Shown: positions 43,105 through 55,089 of the stretch, piece after piece | How positions within the stretch are numbered: position 1 is the first letter of the stretch | How the letters are laid out: the number at the start of each line of letters is the position of its first letter | Translations under genes and position numbers: made by a program | The notes under the pieces: model-generated | The model's database searches: none | Told to the model about the DNA's origin: nothing | What the model saw: only the letters and a program-made list of their open reading frames with translations | Assembly (NCBI RefSeq): GCF_022458985.1 | Contig: NC_061776.1 | Coordinates: 2,951,075 to 3,015,074, forward strand | Direction: 5' to 3' | DNA length: 64,000 nt | DNA from: Mugil cephalus | Taxonomy: Eukaryota > Chordata > Actinopteri > Mugiliformes > Mugilidae

Positions 43105-44063
43105 GCGATCCAGTGTGTTCTGAGGCTTTGGTGCAGGAGGGTGATGATGCCAGACCTGATGAAGGTTCACTTTATGGCCGTTCAAAAAACTCGGAAGTAC
43201 TTGCTAGCACACCCACTGCCCCTCCACCCAACATGGGGCTTCAACACCATTCACCCAGAACTTCTGAGGGACAAGCTGGACCACGCAGGGGTACACCAGC
43301 AACTGTCAGTCTAGTACCTGGACTTCCTGACCAACAGATAAAAGACTGTGCGTCGGACATGGAGATCTGCGGCACAGGGGACGCTCCTGGCCCCTCTCCT
43401 ATTCATCATGTATACAGCTGATTTCACCCACTACACAACCAACCTACACCTATAAAAGTTCTCAGATGCCTCAGCCGTTGTTAGTCTCATCAACACCGAA
43501 GAGTAAAAAAAGGATACAGAGAACTGAACTAGAACTTTGTGGCCTGGTGCCAGCCGAATCACCTACGCATTAATGCAGTAAAAACCAAAGAGCTAGTAGT
43601 GGACTTCCCCTGAGGCAAAACCACTCCTCCATCACTGGTGAACATCCAGGGAATGGACATTGAGATAGTGGACTCTTACAAGTACTTGGGTGTTCACCTA
43701 AACAAGAACCTGGACTGGACTGACAAGGCATTGTACAGGAAGGGCCAAAGCAGACTCCATCTTCTGCGTAGACTGAGGTCCTTCAGAGTGCAGGATGCCC
43801 TCCTGAGGACCTTCTACTTTTTTGCGTTGGTCATCTTTTATGGTGTAGTCTGCTGGAGCAGCAGCATCACGGCAGCAGAGGGAAAAAGACTCAGCAAACT
43901 GGTGAAGAAACCTGGTTTGGTCCTGGGCTGCAGCTTTGAGTTTGTGGAGGTGGTAGAGGACAAGAGGATATTGGCGAAGACGAATCGTATCTTTAATTTG
44001 GACACATCAGTGGCTCGATTTTCAGTGTTACAACGTGGTGAACTGTTGCAATTGTTTGTTTAA
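43105..44063 (+). mobile_element. L2/CR1-like LINE 3' half, degenerate
   Basis: The reverse-transcriptase 3' part is in broken frames (FLTNR-like, LLAPLLFIMYTADFTHYTTN, FSDASAVVSLI) and is followed by an ORF at 43638-44063 with YKYLGVHLNKNLDWTDKA and RLHLLRRLRSF, typical of the C-terminal region after the reverse transcriptase. The catalytic FADD-type motif is altered to FSDA, so it is inactive. It is inserted in the TRIM-2 3' flank. Confidence 0.65.
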
Positions 44064-44300
44064 GTATCAGTGTTTGTTCGGTGATGTCCCCTCTCTGACT
44101 CATTGGACTGAACACAATATTGACGTGGGGGATGCTCAGCTGATTGAACAACAGTCTTGCTATATGGCCCTGTAAGTATTTAGATGCAGAGGTCGAGTAT
44201 ATGCTCCAAAACCATATTCTTTGTACTTCATAGTCCAGTTGGAGTTCTCCATGTGTTTTGGTTCTGCACAGACACAAGATCTGATTCGTTCCCCTTGCCG

Positions 44301-44406
44301 GGACTGATGGAGATAGAATCCATTACAGAATCCGTTACAACAGTGTCCATTTTGTAACAGAAGAACCACCTTAAAACTTAGTGTTGGAGAACCTGTGTGA
44401 GTCATG
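44301..44406 (+). pseudogene. TRIM RING-region pseudogene fragment
   Basis: The text GGAGATAGAATCCATTACAG, CAGTGTCCATTTTGTAACAG, CTTAGTGTTGGAGAACCTGT and GTGAGTC matches the segment of the five TRIM genes that encodes the last RING cysteines and the following linker (for example 34300-34400). It contains a short insertion near 44325 and lacks the bases for RASRDD. Only about 105 bp survives, and nothing of the B-box or SPRY follows. It is a relic of a lost array member or a partial duplication. Confidence 0.75.
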
Positions 44407-45130
44407 TCAGCCTGAAAACACACAGGATATTGAGGAAAGTTGTAGAAATGAATGAATGTTTCTAACTATGTGCTATTAAATTATGATACTAAGGCTAGGC
44501 TAACCAGTCTTGCTTTGTAGAGTATGAAGGTATTGAAACGCTATAACAGTATTACTTGTTAGAATTACATTTCAAAGATATTTCTTTAACTAGCCTCTGG
44601 ATGGCAGTATGGCTCCATGGTAGAGACTTATGATTAAAAAATTCATAGGCTAACTTCTTCATTATAAGGCCTAAACAAATGATCAAAACAGAGTTTTGAC
44701 ACTAATCACGAGCTGGGTATAGATTAAACATTATATTTTTGGTTACAAGTGTACATTTCGTAGTTTATGGTTCTAGTCAGAGAGAGGTGATGAAGTTCTA
44801 ATTTATATACGACGTTTATCACCATGTGGTATGACACCAGCATGTCTGGCCTTCTTATCTGTTTGGTGCCTGCATGTGGATTACACGTAAATGAGAAAAG
44901 TCTTAACCCTTTGTTTGTTGGCACGGGAATGTGCTTAAAAGCTTGTTTTATGGCTTTGTTTTATGGTCTCAGAAATCTGCAAAGGAAACAAAAACAGTCC
45001 TGTCCCTTATGGACTGTCGGGAGAAGTCCTCCCCTCCTGTTGGTTCAGGGAGAAATCAGATGTGTCCTCAGCCTAAGACTCCTTACTTTTATTTTATTTT
45101 ATCTTAATCTTATCTTATTTTAATGTATCT
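44407..45130. other. Intergenic between TRIM relic and TRIM-3
   Basis: AT-rich with no gene seen. An ORF at 44824-45123 shows no known domain. The 44980-45120 part, with a CTTAT/TTTTA-rich tail, looks like a retroposon end, but I cannot assign it. Confidence 0.3.
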
Positions 45131-45132
45131 TT

Positions 45133-45163
45133 CTTTTTACTTGAGGCTGCCTCAAGTAAAAAG
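45133..45163. repeat. 31-nt perfect hairpin
   Basis: CTTTTTACTTGAGGC is followed by one T and its exact reverse complement (15-bp arms). It is followed by an AATAAAGG signal near 45194 and TTCTATTC, as at LINE 3' ends. Confidence 0.85.
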
Positions 45164-45418
45164 ATCTATTGTAATCATACACTGTATAATTACAATAAAG
45201 GTCATTTTATTCTATTCATGTAATTCTGTGCTACTACTGTATAGCGTAGTGCCTGTTGTATTTGCAAAAGTTCAGGACTTGTGTGAAAATGTTTGAGTCA
45301 TTTTACAAAGAAATGTGGAAAACTCTTGATGACGCAAAAGCCTTTAAGCTGCTCTGTTTATATCAATAAACTCATAGCAAACACTGGACCAACTCACTCA
45401 ACAATTAAACACCATCAG

Positions 45419-45803
45419 CTGATGCTCCCTCTAAAATTAAACACTTTGGACTAAAACACTCCCTGAATAACACGTCAAAGTTCAACATTTATGAGAGTAG
45501 TTTTGATAAAGCTCCACCCCTCACCTGATTCACCTGAGACAAACTAGAAAACAGATTATTTTGGGTGTGACTAAAGAGAGAAACAGACGATCAGATTCAG
45601 CGTCAGACCAAACTAACACCTTCCTCTGAGTGAGTCCAGCTACAGGAGAGAAAAGTGGAAACTACAACACTGCTGCTTCAAGCTGCTGACTCTCCACACA
45701 CTGAAGGTGAGTTTGACCAAAAACAGGAAGTTAGTAGAAGATGGAGGAGACATGACTGACTGGACTTTGTGTCTGCTGTGTTCCAGCTTCACTCAGAGAC
45801 TAA
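45419..45803 (+). promoter_or_regulatory. TRIM-3 promoter, 5'UTR exon and 80-bp intron
   Basis: Same module as the other copies. The intron is 45707-45786, and GAAAAGTGGAAAC is at 45650-45662. The upstream homologous block also includes TATATCAATAAACTCATAGC, shared with TRIM-1 and TRIM-5. Confidence 0.65.
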
Positions 45804-47168
45804 ATGGCTTCCAGATCAGAGGAGGGTTTCTGCTGTCCGGTCTGTAAGGAGGTCTTCAGAGATCCTGTTCTCCTGTCATGTAGCCACAGCTTCTGTAAAG
45901 TCTGTCTGAAGAACTGGTGGAGAGAGAAACCATTACACCAGTGTCCAGTTTGTAACAGAACATCTTCAAGAGATGATCCACCTTCAAACTTGGCGTTGAA
46001 GAACCTGTGTGAGCTTTTCTTACAGGAGAGAGATCAGAGATCAGACGATCTCTGCAGTCTGCACTCTGAGAAACTCAGACTCTTCTGTCTGGACCATCAG
46101 CAGCCAGTGTGTCTCGTCTGCAGAGATTCAAGAAAACACTTCAACCACAGATTCAGTCCCATCGATGAAGTAGTAACAGAACTCAAGATGATCCTTCAGG
46201 AATCTCTGGAGCCCTTAAAGGAGAAGTTAAAGGTTTGTGAACAATTTAAAGTGAAGTTTGATGCAACAGAAAAACACATCAAGGTCCAGGCCCGAAACAC
46301 AGAGAGGCAGATTAAGGAGCAGTTCAAGAAGCTTCACCAGTTTCTAGCAGAGGAAGAGGAGGCCAGGATGGCTGCACTGAGGGAGGAAGAGGAGCAGAAG
46401 AGTCAGAGGATGAAGGAGGAGATGGAGGCTCTGAGCAGAGAGATAGCAGCTCTTTCAGACACAGTCAGAGCCACAGAGGAGCTGAGAGCTGAAGACGTCT
46501 CATTCCTCAACAGCTACAAGGCTGCAGTGGAAAGAATCCAGCGCTGCCCCCTGCTGGATGATCCACAGCTGCCCTCAGGAGCTCTGATAGACCAGGCCAA
46601 ACATCTGGGCAACCTGGCCTTCAACATCTGGAACAACATGAAGGACCTGGTCTCCTACACTCCTGTCATTCTGGATCCAAACACTGCTAATCCAGATCTG
46701 ATCCTGTCTGAAGATCTGACCAGTGTGAGACGAGGAGTTTACCAACAACTTCCTGATAATCCAGAGAGGTTTGATTGTAACTGTTCTGTCCTGGGCTCTG
46801 AGGGCTTCAACTCAGGGACTCACAGCTGGGATGTTGAGGTTGGAGATAACACGGTGTGGTTACTGGGTGTATTAGCAGAGTCTGTCCAGAGGAAGGGAGA
46901 CATAGGGTCTGGATGGTGGGGAATATGGTTCACTGAAGGTAAATACGGAGCATGGAAACTACCAGATCATTCCATTGATCTCCCAATAGAGAAGAAGCTC
47001 CAGAGGATCAGAGTGAATATGGACTGGAACAGAGGATATCTGTCCTTTTCTGATCTTGATACTAACACACACATACTCACCATCAGACACACTTTCACTG
47101 AGAGGATGTTTCCATATATTAACACTGGGAAGAAAGTGAAGATATTACCAGTGAAACAGAGCGATTAG
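45804..47168 (+). CDS. TRIM-3: RING/B-box/coiled-coil/PRY-SPRY E3 ligase
   Basis: 454 aa in a single coding exon. It differs from its neighbours by two small in-frame deletions: RSDDLCSLH instead of [10 protein letters not shown] before the B-box, and one Glu fewer in the coiled coil ([10 protein letters not shown]). RING has [12 protein letters not shown], and all zinc ligands are kept. The variable triplet after PERFD is Cys-Asn-Cys, and the SPRY loops read [22 protein letters not shown] and GAWKLPDHS. The C-terminus ([10 protein letters not shown]) is close to TRIM-1. It is an active gene by reading frame, with promoter module and splice sites intact. Confidence 0.92.
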   Translation: MASRSEEGFCCPVCKEVFRDPVLLSCSHSFCKVCLKNWWREKPLHQCPVCNRTSSRDDPPSNLALKNLCELFLQERDQRSDDLCSLHSEKLRLFCLDHQQPVCLVCRDSRKHFNHRFSPIDEVVTELKMILQESLEPLKEKLKVCEQFKVKFDATEKHIKVQARNTERQIKEQFKKLHQFLAEEEEARMAALREEEEQKSQRMKEEMEALSREIAALSDTVRATEELRAEDVSFLNSYKAAVERIQRCPLLDDPQLPSGALIDQAKHLGNLAFNIWNNMKDLVSYTPVILDPNTANPDLILSEDLTSVRRGVYQQLPDNPERFDCNCSVLGSEGFNSGTHSWDVEVGDNTVWLLGVLAESVQRKGDIGSGWWGIWFTEGKYGAWKLPDHSIDLPIEKKLQRIRVNMDWNRGYLSFSDLDTNTHILTIRHTFTERMFPYINTGKKVKILPVKQSD

Positions 47169-47940
47169 AGATGAACAGGATGATTATAAATGTGTATTGG
47201 GCTGTAACGTGATCATAAAAATTCTGTCTGGATTGATGTGTTGTTGCCTCAGGGTTGAGGTCACAGAAAACTGTATAACTACTCACATGTTGTTTTTATT
47301 GCTTTATTGTATCTTTACAATCTTTACTATATATATATATATATATATATATTGTGTGTGTTACATTGCAGTAATTCTCCTACAGGAGACAAATGAAGAA
47401 ACGTTGAACCTTGAACTTTACATCTGTTCCTACATGATTATGTTTATATACTTGTAATTTTATTTTTATTTCAGATTGATGCTCCATAGCTCTGGTTACA
47501 GCAACAAAGATTAAGATTAACTGAGCACAAACTAAAAAAATTCATATTAAACTGAACTACAGTAAAGTTAAGTAAAATGAACTAGGCTAGATGATGTGAC
47601 GTTAAGATAATCCAGACCAAACTGAAGAGAAACGTATCTGATTAAACTAAATGCTAAAAGCTAAGCTAATCTAAACTAAAGTCAACTAAGTTAAACTAGG
47701 CCCAAAACAATCAACATTAAACAAAACAAAAAATAAAGTAAGACCAGTTACAATAGGCTAAGATAAAATAAAACAAGGTAATCCAAGTTAAAGTAAAGGT
47801 ATGTAAACTGCTAAGGTATGGTTAAGTAAACTAAGCCCAATTCACCCAAACTCAGCTAAACTAAGCTAAGACAACCTAAGATAAGCGAAGCTCCATACTA
47901 TAAATTAAGCTGAGCTAAACTGTTTCACATTAAAACAAGC
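47169..47940. other. TRIM-3 3' flank
   Basis: Shares its first 120 bp with the TRIM-5 3' flank (GATTGATGTGTTGTTG). It contains an (AT)n run at 47330-47352 and a long stretch of CTAAACTAAG-like degenerate repeats (about 47525-47930), also present after TRIM-5 (63100-63300). No gene is seen. Confidence 0.5.
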
Positions 47941-47981
47941 TCCAATGGTTGCAGAGATAATTCCGAGTGTCTGTTTCTCAC

Positions 47982-48045
47982 CTGTTTCCTGTTTGTGCAG
48001 GATGGGTGACTCCGGCCCGAGTCAGTGGACAGGTAGGACTGTGGT
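47982..48045 (-). pseudogene. Orphan exon relic, antisense, frameshifted
   Basis: On the minus strand a T-rich tract ending TTTTCAGTCAG precedes a 64-nt segment (reads DHSPTCPLT at first) that ends ACAG followed by GTGAGAAACAG. It is homologous to the 63-nt open exon at 63354-63416 but has one extra base, which breaks the frame. It is not part of the TRIM coding exon. Confidence 0.45.
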
Positions 48046-48189
48046 CTGACTGAAAACAGAAATAAATACAACAAAAATATCAAAGACTCAGAAAACCAGT
48101 CTCTACCAGACAAGAACGCTGATGAGATTAACTGTTTAATTAAACAGAATAAATCAATAAACGGATCAATAAATATAAAGATTGAATGT

Positions 48190-48520
48190 CTACTTCTTCA
48201 GATGAACAGGGTGCAACTGCTTCATATATTCTTGTGAATTATTACCACAAAGTTTTCTTGTGTTTAAACTTCTGTTCAGGCTGTAAATGTTGTGATTTTT
48301 AATTTAAATGTAAATGTTGTGATCCCGAATAAATGATAAAAAAAAAAACAACTCCTCTTCCTGGTACATTTTCTGTCTTTGTCTGGTTCAAGTTTTCTCA
48401 GACTTGTAGATTCAGTGGCTGCAGGTTGTAACTCATAGTTTGTCCACATGGAGGCGGTGATGCTCTGAGAGAGAGATTAGAGATGAAATCACTTCTCCAG
48501 TTTAAACTAAACCTTCTGGG
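48190..48520. repeat. Duplicated 3' block with polyA signal, copy after TRIM-3
   Basis: Blocks CTGTTCAGGCTGTAAATGTT, CGAATAAATGATAAAA and GTCCACATGGAGGCGGTGAT recur after TRIM-4 (52940-53160) and TRIM-5 (63570-63890). All copies keep AATAAA on the plus strand. It is probably part of the TRIM duplication unit. Confidence 0.65.
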
Positions 48521-48562
48521 ACGTGTGTGTATCCATAGCTGTAATCATATAAAGTTACCTGT

Positions 48563-48573
48563 GTGTGTGTCTT

Positions 48574-48611
<38 letters not shown>

Positions 48612-48612
48612 T
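48563..48612. repeat. (GT)n microsatellite
   Basis: GT repeat with one CTTG interruption, after the duplicated polyA block of TRIM-3. Confidence 0.9.
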
Positions 48613-48829
48613 GTAACTGTAATAACATGAAGTTATGTATGTGTTTGTGTGTGTGGGAGAGGAGTGTCGAAATGTATGGGAGACCGGGATCAGCAGAATT
48701 AACAGCAGAGACATCAGAGGAGTCCCTGATTAATGAATTGGTCTCAGCTGTGGCCGTGGGAACTCAAGATGGTCGTGAATGACGACAGAACCGCGCTGAG
48801 CGGGGACACAGAGAAGATGTGGATTTTCT

Positions 48830-49655
48830 CCCTCTGAAATGATCTGACATTTGGGCTCACTGTGACAAAACGGTAACTCCTACCAGAAAAACACGCAGAC
48901 CGTGGGCGTCGTAAGACCTTTAGTCTTTCTGGAGTAAATACTTTAGAGACACGTGGAAGTTAAAAACAGAGGTTTGTTCTGCTTCTCTCAGAAAATCTTT
49001 GCATTACAGTCAATGGAGAGGAGAGAGATGTGACCGCGAACAGAGGCTCGCAGGCTAAATTCTGTACGTCTCACTGCTTTGCCGAGCTCATTGTGAAAGA
49101 CATAACAAGTTTTTCTACAACTGTGGAAAAAATCTTGTATCTAGAGTGTAAATTGTGGCCGGGACAGGCATGGAAAGAAAAAAGTTTCAGACAATTTCAG
49201 ACACCTTCCTCCACTCTAGCTGATGATGTCATCCACTCTAGCACCAACATTCCTTGCAATACACACCCATTATAATCTTTACAAAATTTCTACAAAAATG
49301 ATTATGGTCATTGAACAGTGATTGATCAAAAACTATAAGACCTATCAAAACATGGATTAATGCACCAATACACAAGGTTTGTGTCTACAGTTTAAAGTTT
49401 AAATTAAGTCCCTAGGTAAGATATGCCTGAGCAGTAGATGATCCACAGATTTTTTTTACTCTTTTTCCACCATCCCTTTGATTTCAATGGAAATTTTTTT
49501 GCAAAATTGGTATTTTCTGGAGACAAGTAACAGCACACTAATGCCAATCAAACCGCATGTTTTGATATGTAATTTGGGAGGAAGAGGAAAAATAATAAGA
49601 AGAAGAAAAATGCAGAATAACAATAGTGCATTGCCTCATGGCCCTAATAAGGTGC
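48830..49655. mobile_element. Possible dispersed repeat of unknown class
   Basis: Ends with AAGAAGAAAAATGCAGAATA, then TAGTGCATTGCCTCATGGCC and CTAATAA. This ending is shared by an abundant long interspersed fish repeat that I recognise but cannot classify. No coding capacity is visible. Confidence 0.3.
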
Positions 49656-50686
49656 AACACCAAATAAAATCACTTAGATACGTAAAAATAATAACAAACC
49701 CAAATGTATAAAACAGACAGAATAAAATTAATTAAAATATCAAGCAAATACTTAAATAATGACATAAATGAACAATTAGTTGAGTAATCAGGTCTTAAAA
49801 CTATATAAATGTATGTAACTATGAGTAAAAGCTTTAGTAAAACAAAATAAATAATCAAAATAAACTACCTTAATCCACACATTTGCTTTTTTTCAGTGTT
49901 ACTCTGTTCTTGCTTAACATTCCACCCACTCATAAACAGGGGAGGCAAAGTCATTTATGACATCTGACGGCTAACTTTGTCCTGACAGTCCAATCAGTCC
50001 TTCTTGTGCCATGGAAGATATCAAATAATCCTTTATTAATTTCAGCTTTAAAAAGCTCTGCTCTGCTAATGCAACAGTCACAGGAAAAGTTAAGGAAATC
50101 TGTGGAGCAACCCATCAGTGGGCACAGTGTAAAGTATAAGGGACAGTGGGAGCAAGTGAGCTCTGTAGAGGATGGAGATGGACCTCAGATGAAAAACATA
50201 CACACATATTAATGAGGTACTTTGACTAAATCAATTTCCCTTTGTGTGTAATTCTTTTTATACAGAGAAATTAAATGTATACTATATGGTGACAGTCTGT
50301 CCCTTATCTGGTGCATTACCTACAGCTAAGCCTGAGGATGGACTGGTACTAGACTGATACTGTGCCTCTAAAGTACTTTAACAGTGCTCCTGGGCAGGTT
50401 TCACATAACTTATGAGTTGATATAAGAAAGTAGCCTATGTTTATTTTACCAACATAAATTACCAGCAGCAAACTTAGGGGTGTAACGTTCGTGATGAAAC
50501 GTTAGCAAAAACAGTGTTTTCAAGCCAAAAAAGCGGAAACATATTAAAAGCCACACAAATCTCTTTGATAAACATTCAATTACCAAGACCTGCAAACAAA
50601 CCTTTATCTAGGCGTTTTCTCCCCTTTTTCCTCTTTATTATCTGAAGAATATGTCATTTTTGCGACATTGTTTTGAGTTCAACTAC
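49656..50686. other. Intergenic, no gene seen
   Basis: AT-rich sequence between the putative repeat and the TRIM-4 promoter. ORFs are at most 77 codons and featureless. Confidence 0.35.
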
Positions 50687-51075
50687 CTGCGCTCCCTCCA
50701 AGATTAAACCCTTTGGACTGAAACACTCTCTGAATCACAGGTCAAAGTTCAACATTTATAAGAGGAGTTCCTGATAAGGCTCCAACCCCTCACCTGATTC
50801 ACCTCAGACAAACCAGGAAACAGTTTATTATTGTGTGTGACTAAAGAGAGACACAGACGATCGGATTCAGCATCAGACCAAACTAACACCTTCCTCTGAG
50901 TGAGTCCAGCTACAGGAGAGAAAAGTGCAAACTACAAGACTGCTGCTTCAAGCTGCTGACTCTCCACACACTGAAGGTGAGTTTGACCAAAAACAGGAAG
51001 TTAGTAGAAGATGGAGGAGAGCCATAACTGACTGGACTTTGTGTCTGCTGTGTTCCAGCTTCACTCAGAGACTAA
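50687..51075 (+). promoter_or_regulatory. TRIM-4 promoter, 5'UTR exon and 82-bp intron
   Basis: Same module. The intron is 50977-51058 (82 bp, two bases longer because of GAGAGCCATAAC). The GAAA-type motif is altered here: GAAAAGTGCAAAC at 50920-50932 has lost the second GGAAA core present in the other four copies. Confidence 0.65.
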
Positions 51076-52446
51076 ATGGCTTCCAGATTAGAGGACAATC
51101 TGTGCTGTTCGGTCTGTCAGGAGGTCTACAAAGATCCTGTTGTTCTGACATGTAGCCACAGCTTCTGTAAAGTCTGTCTGAAGAACTGGTGGAGACAGAA
51201 TCCATTACACCAGTGTCCAGTTTGTAAGAGAAGATCTTCAAGAGATGATCCACCGTTAAACTTGGTGTTGAGGAACCTGTGTGAGTCCTTCTTACAGGAG
51301 AGCGATCAAAGATCTCCAGAGGCTCTCTGCAGTCTGCACTCTGAGAAACTCAGACTCTTCTGTCTGGACCATCAGCAGCCAGTGTGTCTCGTCTGCAGAG
51401 ATTCAAAAATACACTCCAACCACAGATTCAGTACCATCGATGAAGCTGTAACAGATCTAAAGAAGATCCTTCAGGAAACTCTGAAGCTCTTAAAAAAAAA
51501 GATAAATGTTTGTAAACGAGTTAAAGTGAAATTTGATGAAACAGAAAAACACATCGAGGTCCAGGCCCGACACACAGAGAGGCAGATTAAGGAGCAGTTC
51601 AAGAAGCTTCACCAGTTTCTAGCAGAGGAAGAGGAGGCCAGGATGGCTGCACTGAGGGAGGAAGAGGAGCAGAAGAGTCAGATGATGAAGGAGAAGATGG
51701 AGGCTCTGAGCAGAGAGATAGCAGCTCTTTCAGACACAGTCAGAGCCACAGAGGAGGAGCTGAGAGCTGAAGACGTCTCATTCCTCAACAACTACAAGGC
51801 TGCAGTGGAAAGAGTCCAGCGCTCCCCCCTGCTGGATGATCCACAGCTGCTCTCAGGAGCTCTGATAGACCAGGCCAAACATCTGGGCAACCTGGCCTTC
51901 AACATCTGGAACAACATGAAGGACCTGGTCTCCTACACTCCTGTCATTCTGGATCCAAACACTGCTCATCCAGATCTGATCCTGTCTGAAGATCTGACCA
52001 GTGTGAGACGAAGAGATGAACAACAACAGGTTCCTGATAATCCAGAGAGGTTTAATTATCACTGTTCTGTCCTGGGCTCTGAGGGATTTAACTCAGGGAC
52101 TCACAGCTGGGATGCTGAGGTTGGAGATAACACAGTGTGGGAACTGGGTGTGTTAGCAGAGTCTGTCCAAAGGAAGGGAGATATAGAGTCTGGATGGTGG
52201 GGAATAAGGTTCTATGAAGGTGAATACTCAGCATGGTCACCACACGCTCTTTCCACCGTTCTCAGAGTAAAGACGAAGCTTCACAAGATCAGAGTGAATC
52301 TGGACTGGAACAGAGGAAATCTTTCATTGTCTGATCTTGATACTAACACACACATACACACCTTCAGACACACTTTCACTGAGAGCATGTTTCCTTACAT
52401 TGACACTCTGGATAAAGTGCCAGTGAAGATATTACCAGTGAAATAG
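51076..52446 (+). CDS. TRIM-4: RING/B-box/coiled-coil/PRY-SPRY E3 ligase
   Basis: 456 aa in a single coding exon. The N-terminal part is the most diverged: [25 protein letters not shown] in the RING (Ser replaces Pro after the double Cys, ligands kept), and [17 protein letters not shown] at the start of the coiled coil. It shares the EVYKDP/EIFKDP and VLTC features with TRIM-5. The triplet is Tyr-His-Cys in the context PERFN, and the SPRY loops read [20 protein letters not shown] and [14 protein letters not shown]. Cys251 of the otherwise constant QRCPLLDD segment is Ser here. Frame and splice sites are intact. Confidence 0.92.
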   Translation: MASRLEDNLCCSVCQEVYKDPVVLTCSHSFCKVCLKNWWRQNPLHQCPVCKRRSSRDDPPLNLVLRNLCESFLQESDQRSPEALCSLHSEKLRLFCLDHQQPVCLVCRDSKIHSNHRFSTIDEAVTDLKKILQETLKLLKKKINVCKRVKVKFDETEKHIEVQARHTERQIKEQFKKLHQFLAEEEEARMAALREEEEQKSQMMKEKMEALSREIAALSDTVRATEEELRAEDVSFLNNYKAAVERVQRSPLLDDPQLLSGALIDQAKHLGNLAFNIWNNMKDLVSYTPVILDPNTAHPDLILSEDLTSVRRRDEQQQVPDNPERFNYHCSVLGSEGFNSGTHSWDAEVGDNTVWELGVLAESVQRKGDIESGWWGIRFYEGEYSAWSPHALSTVLRVKTKLHKIRVNLDWNRGNLSLSDLDTNTHIHTFRHTFTESMFPYIDTLDKVPVKILPVK

Positions 52447-53275
52447 AACAGTTCTATCTTGCTGGGCCAAAACATCTGGCAGATTCTTCTCAAACTCCTT
52501 GCGTGGAAGACTGTGTGACTCTTTGTATGTCCATAGACACTTTCATATACTGACTTTTATTTACAAATCTATTTTTGGACTTCAGCATACATATGTGTTT
52601 ATGCATGTGTAGAAACCTCAGTCGATATGGCCTGCACTCTCAGAACACTATACAGATGCAGGTCCCGAAAGCCTGAACTAAACTGGGCAAAACAACCTGT
52701 TAAATCTTCCGCCCTGCCTACCTGGAATGATGTGCATGAAGAATGAATATGCATAAAGACTTGGAATTGACACATCTTGGTACTCTGGGGGAATTCAAGA
52801 CAAATATCAAAAACAGACAAATACGCTGGATTTTTAATTATGTCATGTCTTGTTTTACTGTAGTATAGAGTTTGTACCTGTTTTATATATATATATATAT
52901 ATATAGCAGGGTTGCTTCTTGTTCGTTGTTCTTCTTCAGGTGAACTGTCTACAACTGCTTCTTATATTGTTGTGAATTATTGGGACATAATTTTGTTGTG
53001 TTTAAACCTCTGTTCAGGCTGTAAAAGTTGTGAAGTTGAATTTAAATGTAAATATTATGATCCTTAAATTCAAAGTTGTGACCTTGAATAAATTATAAAG
53101 AGTTTGTCCACATGGAGGCAGTGATGCTCCGAGAGAGAGATTAGAGATGAAATCACTAAATCACTGAAATCACTAGTCTCGCAAGCAACACACAGGGAAA
53201 CATCATCACACCAGGAAAAACCATCAATGATGCGACAGATAACAAAGGAAAAGCCAGGGCTATATATCAAACAAT
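52447..53275. repeat. TRIM-4 3' flank with the duplicated polyA block
   Basis: 52940-53160 matches the blocks after TRIM-3 and TRIM-5 (TGTTCAGGCTGTAAAAGTTG, TTGAATAAATTATAAA, TCCACATGGAGGCAGTGATG). Before it lies unique sequence and an (AT)n run at 52885-52905. The antisense orphan exon is not found here. Confidence 0.55.
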
Positions 53276-53289
53276 CTATTTATAAAGCA

Positions 53290-53670
53290 CATTTAAAAAC
53301 AACCGAGGTTGACTAGAGTGCCGTGCTGGGGGACAGAAGTTGCAGCAGCCGGGTGAGTGGGCGGTGAGCAGGACTTTATTGGTAAGGACTGGGTGGATGA
53401 AGCCGGGTGGGCAGAAGACTTCCGTGGCGCCGGTGTGACGCACGGTATGGGCACACGGCCCAGGTCCATCAGGTGGAGGTGACGGAAGGCTAAGATGTTG
53501 GACTCGAGGAGCTTCTCTTCTTCCTGGATCCTGTAGCGTAGAGATTTTCCCTTCAAGTTCCTGGACCTTGTTGGCCAGACGAGCGCAGCTGACACAACCG
53601 GATGGCGAGGTAAGTGGAGCCATATTGTAGAAATGGGTTGACTTGAAAATAGAAACACAGAAAGCGGGGT
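53290..53670 (-). mobile_element. LINE ORF1-like coiled-coil relic, antisense
   Basis: Two minus-strand frames together carry SGCVSCARLANKVQELEGKIS and YRIQEEEKLLES, the short coiled-coil segment found in ORF1 of teleost CR1/Rex-type LINEs. A frameshift separates them and the rest is lost. DNA to about 53960 may be the same element's 5' region. Confidence 0.4.
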
Positions 53671-53699
53671 TTAAGTACAGGGCTAAAAGGCGTATAAAG

Positions 53700-55085
53700 C
53701 GGCGCTGGTCTCCTTTATTTAAAGAGAGCAATTGCAGTTAACGAATGAGTCACATACAGGGGCTCCAAACCCGGAGCCTAGAGCTTGATATGGTGGCATC
53801 AGGTGGTATCAAGTGACGGTAAGCAGCAAAACTTACCGACAATGTGGACGGCACGTGTACACGGATCTTCTTTGTGTTTGGCCGGGTTCTGTGGTTTTTG
53901 CTGTGGGGTTAGCTTCCAGTGCTAAAAACAGGAGCCGGTTGAGCTAGCGCCGGCTAACGTTAGCAATCCAGACTGGAATGGTATAAAATTTTAGGATCCA
54001 AGCGAGTGATGAACGAAAAGCTTTAGATGAATGGATGATCTAAGTGCATGGCGTAGGAAGTGCCTAAAACGCACTGGAAAAGTTAATATATATCTCTTTG
54101 TGCCAGGGCCGTTTGTCCAGGTAGAGTTTTTGTGGCACAAGAGGGCACAGAGATGACAAGGCACAGGTGCAACTAATGAGGGCAATCAAACCAGAAGAAA
54201 CCAATAAGCAATCAACATACAAGGAGGCACAAGAGACAGGAAATCCAGAGACTAAACAATATTAAGCAGGAAACACAAAACAAGACACAGACAGACATCA
54301 AGACAGAAACACGAGGCACACAGACAGGAATTTATGAAACTAATAAAAAATAAAACAGGAAACTCAAAACCATGATCACAACCATGAACCATGAACCATG
54401 ATCTTCCAAGAAAACATTAACCACCACGGAAAACCACATCAGTCCAGTTAGTAAGATAAAGGGAAAAGAAGAACAAATCTGCTCCAAACATGGGAAATGA
54501 AGGTCAACCTGGGAGTAAGGCTACAGATTGTCCAGAAACTCTGAGGCCAGCTGTGGTATTATGGTCTAAAGAGGTAAAACAAACAAACAAAACACAAACA
54601 CACAGAAAACATTAGGCAGGCTTAGTTATGCCCCGTTCAGGTCAGCTGTAGAGGATTCCCTGCCCAGTCAGTATGGAGAATGCTCACTGCCATTGGAATG
54701 GCAGGGAAGGAAAGGAATACCGCAGCTCACAGGATGGTGGGCAGCAGAAAGTACTGTTTATGGAGCAGGAGAGTGAAGTTAAGATGGAAGCCAGGAGGAG
54801 CATATGGGCAGTGACATGGCCACCACTGCTGACTCAGCATTCAGAGAGTGTTGCTGCAAGAGTCGAAACACCCAATGAACAGTACTGCCTGCTGACATCA
54901 ACCCCTCCTGGCCAACGCTACATTCACCTAAGGTGAATGAAGCATCCCCAGATGTATTCACAATCTTATCCTTTAATGCTACCTATACCTACCTATAATG
55001 TGCTACGACTGTATAGCATGTTATCCATTTGCATACTTTCTGGACCTGAATGACAATGTTTTTAACTATGAAGAAATGTAGAAAG
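53700..55085. other. Intergenic, mostly unassigned
   Basis: No gene is seen. The right end (about 54955-55085) resembles the region 45225-45330 upstream of TRIM-3 (GTGCTAC.ACTGTATAGC, AAGAAATGTAGAAA), so it is the start of the TRIM-5 upstream duplicate, later split by LINE insertion. An ORF at 54673-54936 has no recognisable domain. Confidence 0.35.
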
Positions 55086-55089
55086 CTCT

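Noticed and set aside
54673-54936. 87-codon ORF with many Glu and Gln
   Set aside because: No domain, no conserved neighbour copy and no splice or promoter signals. Treated as chance.
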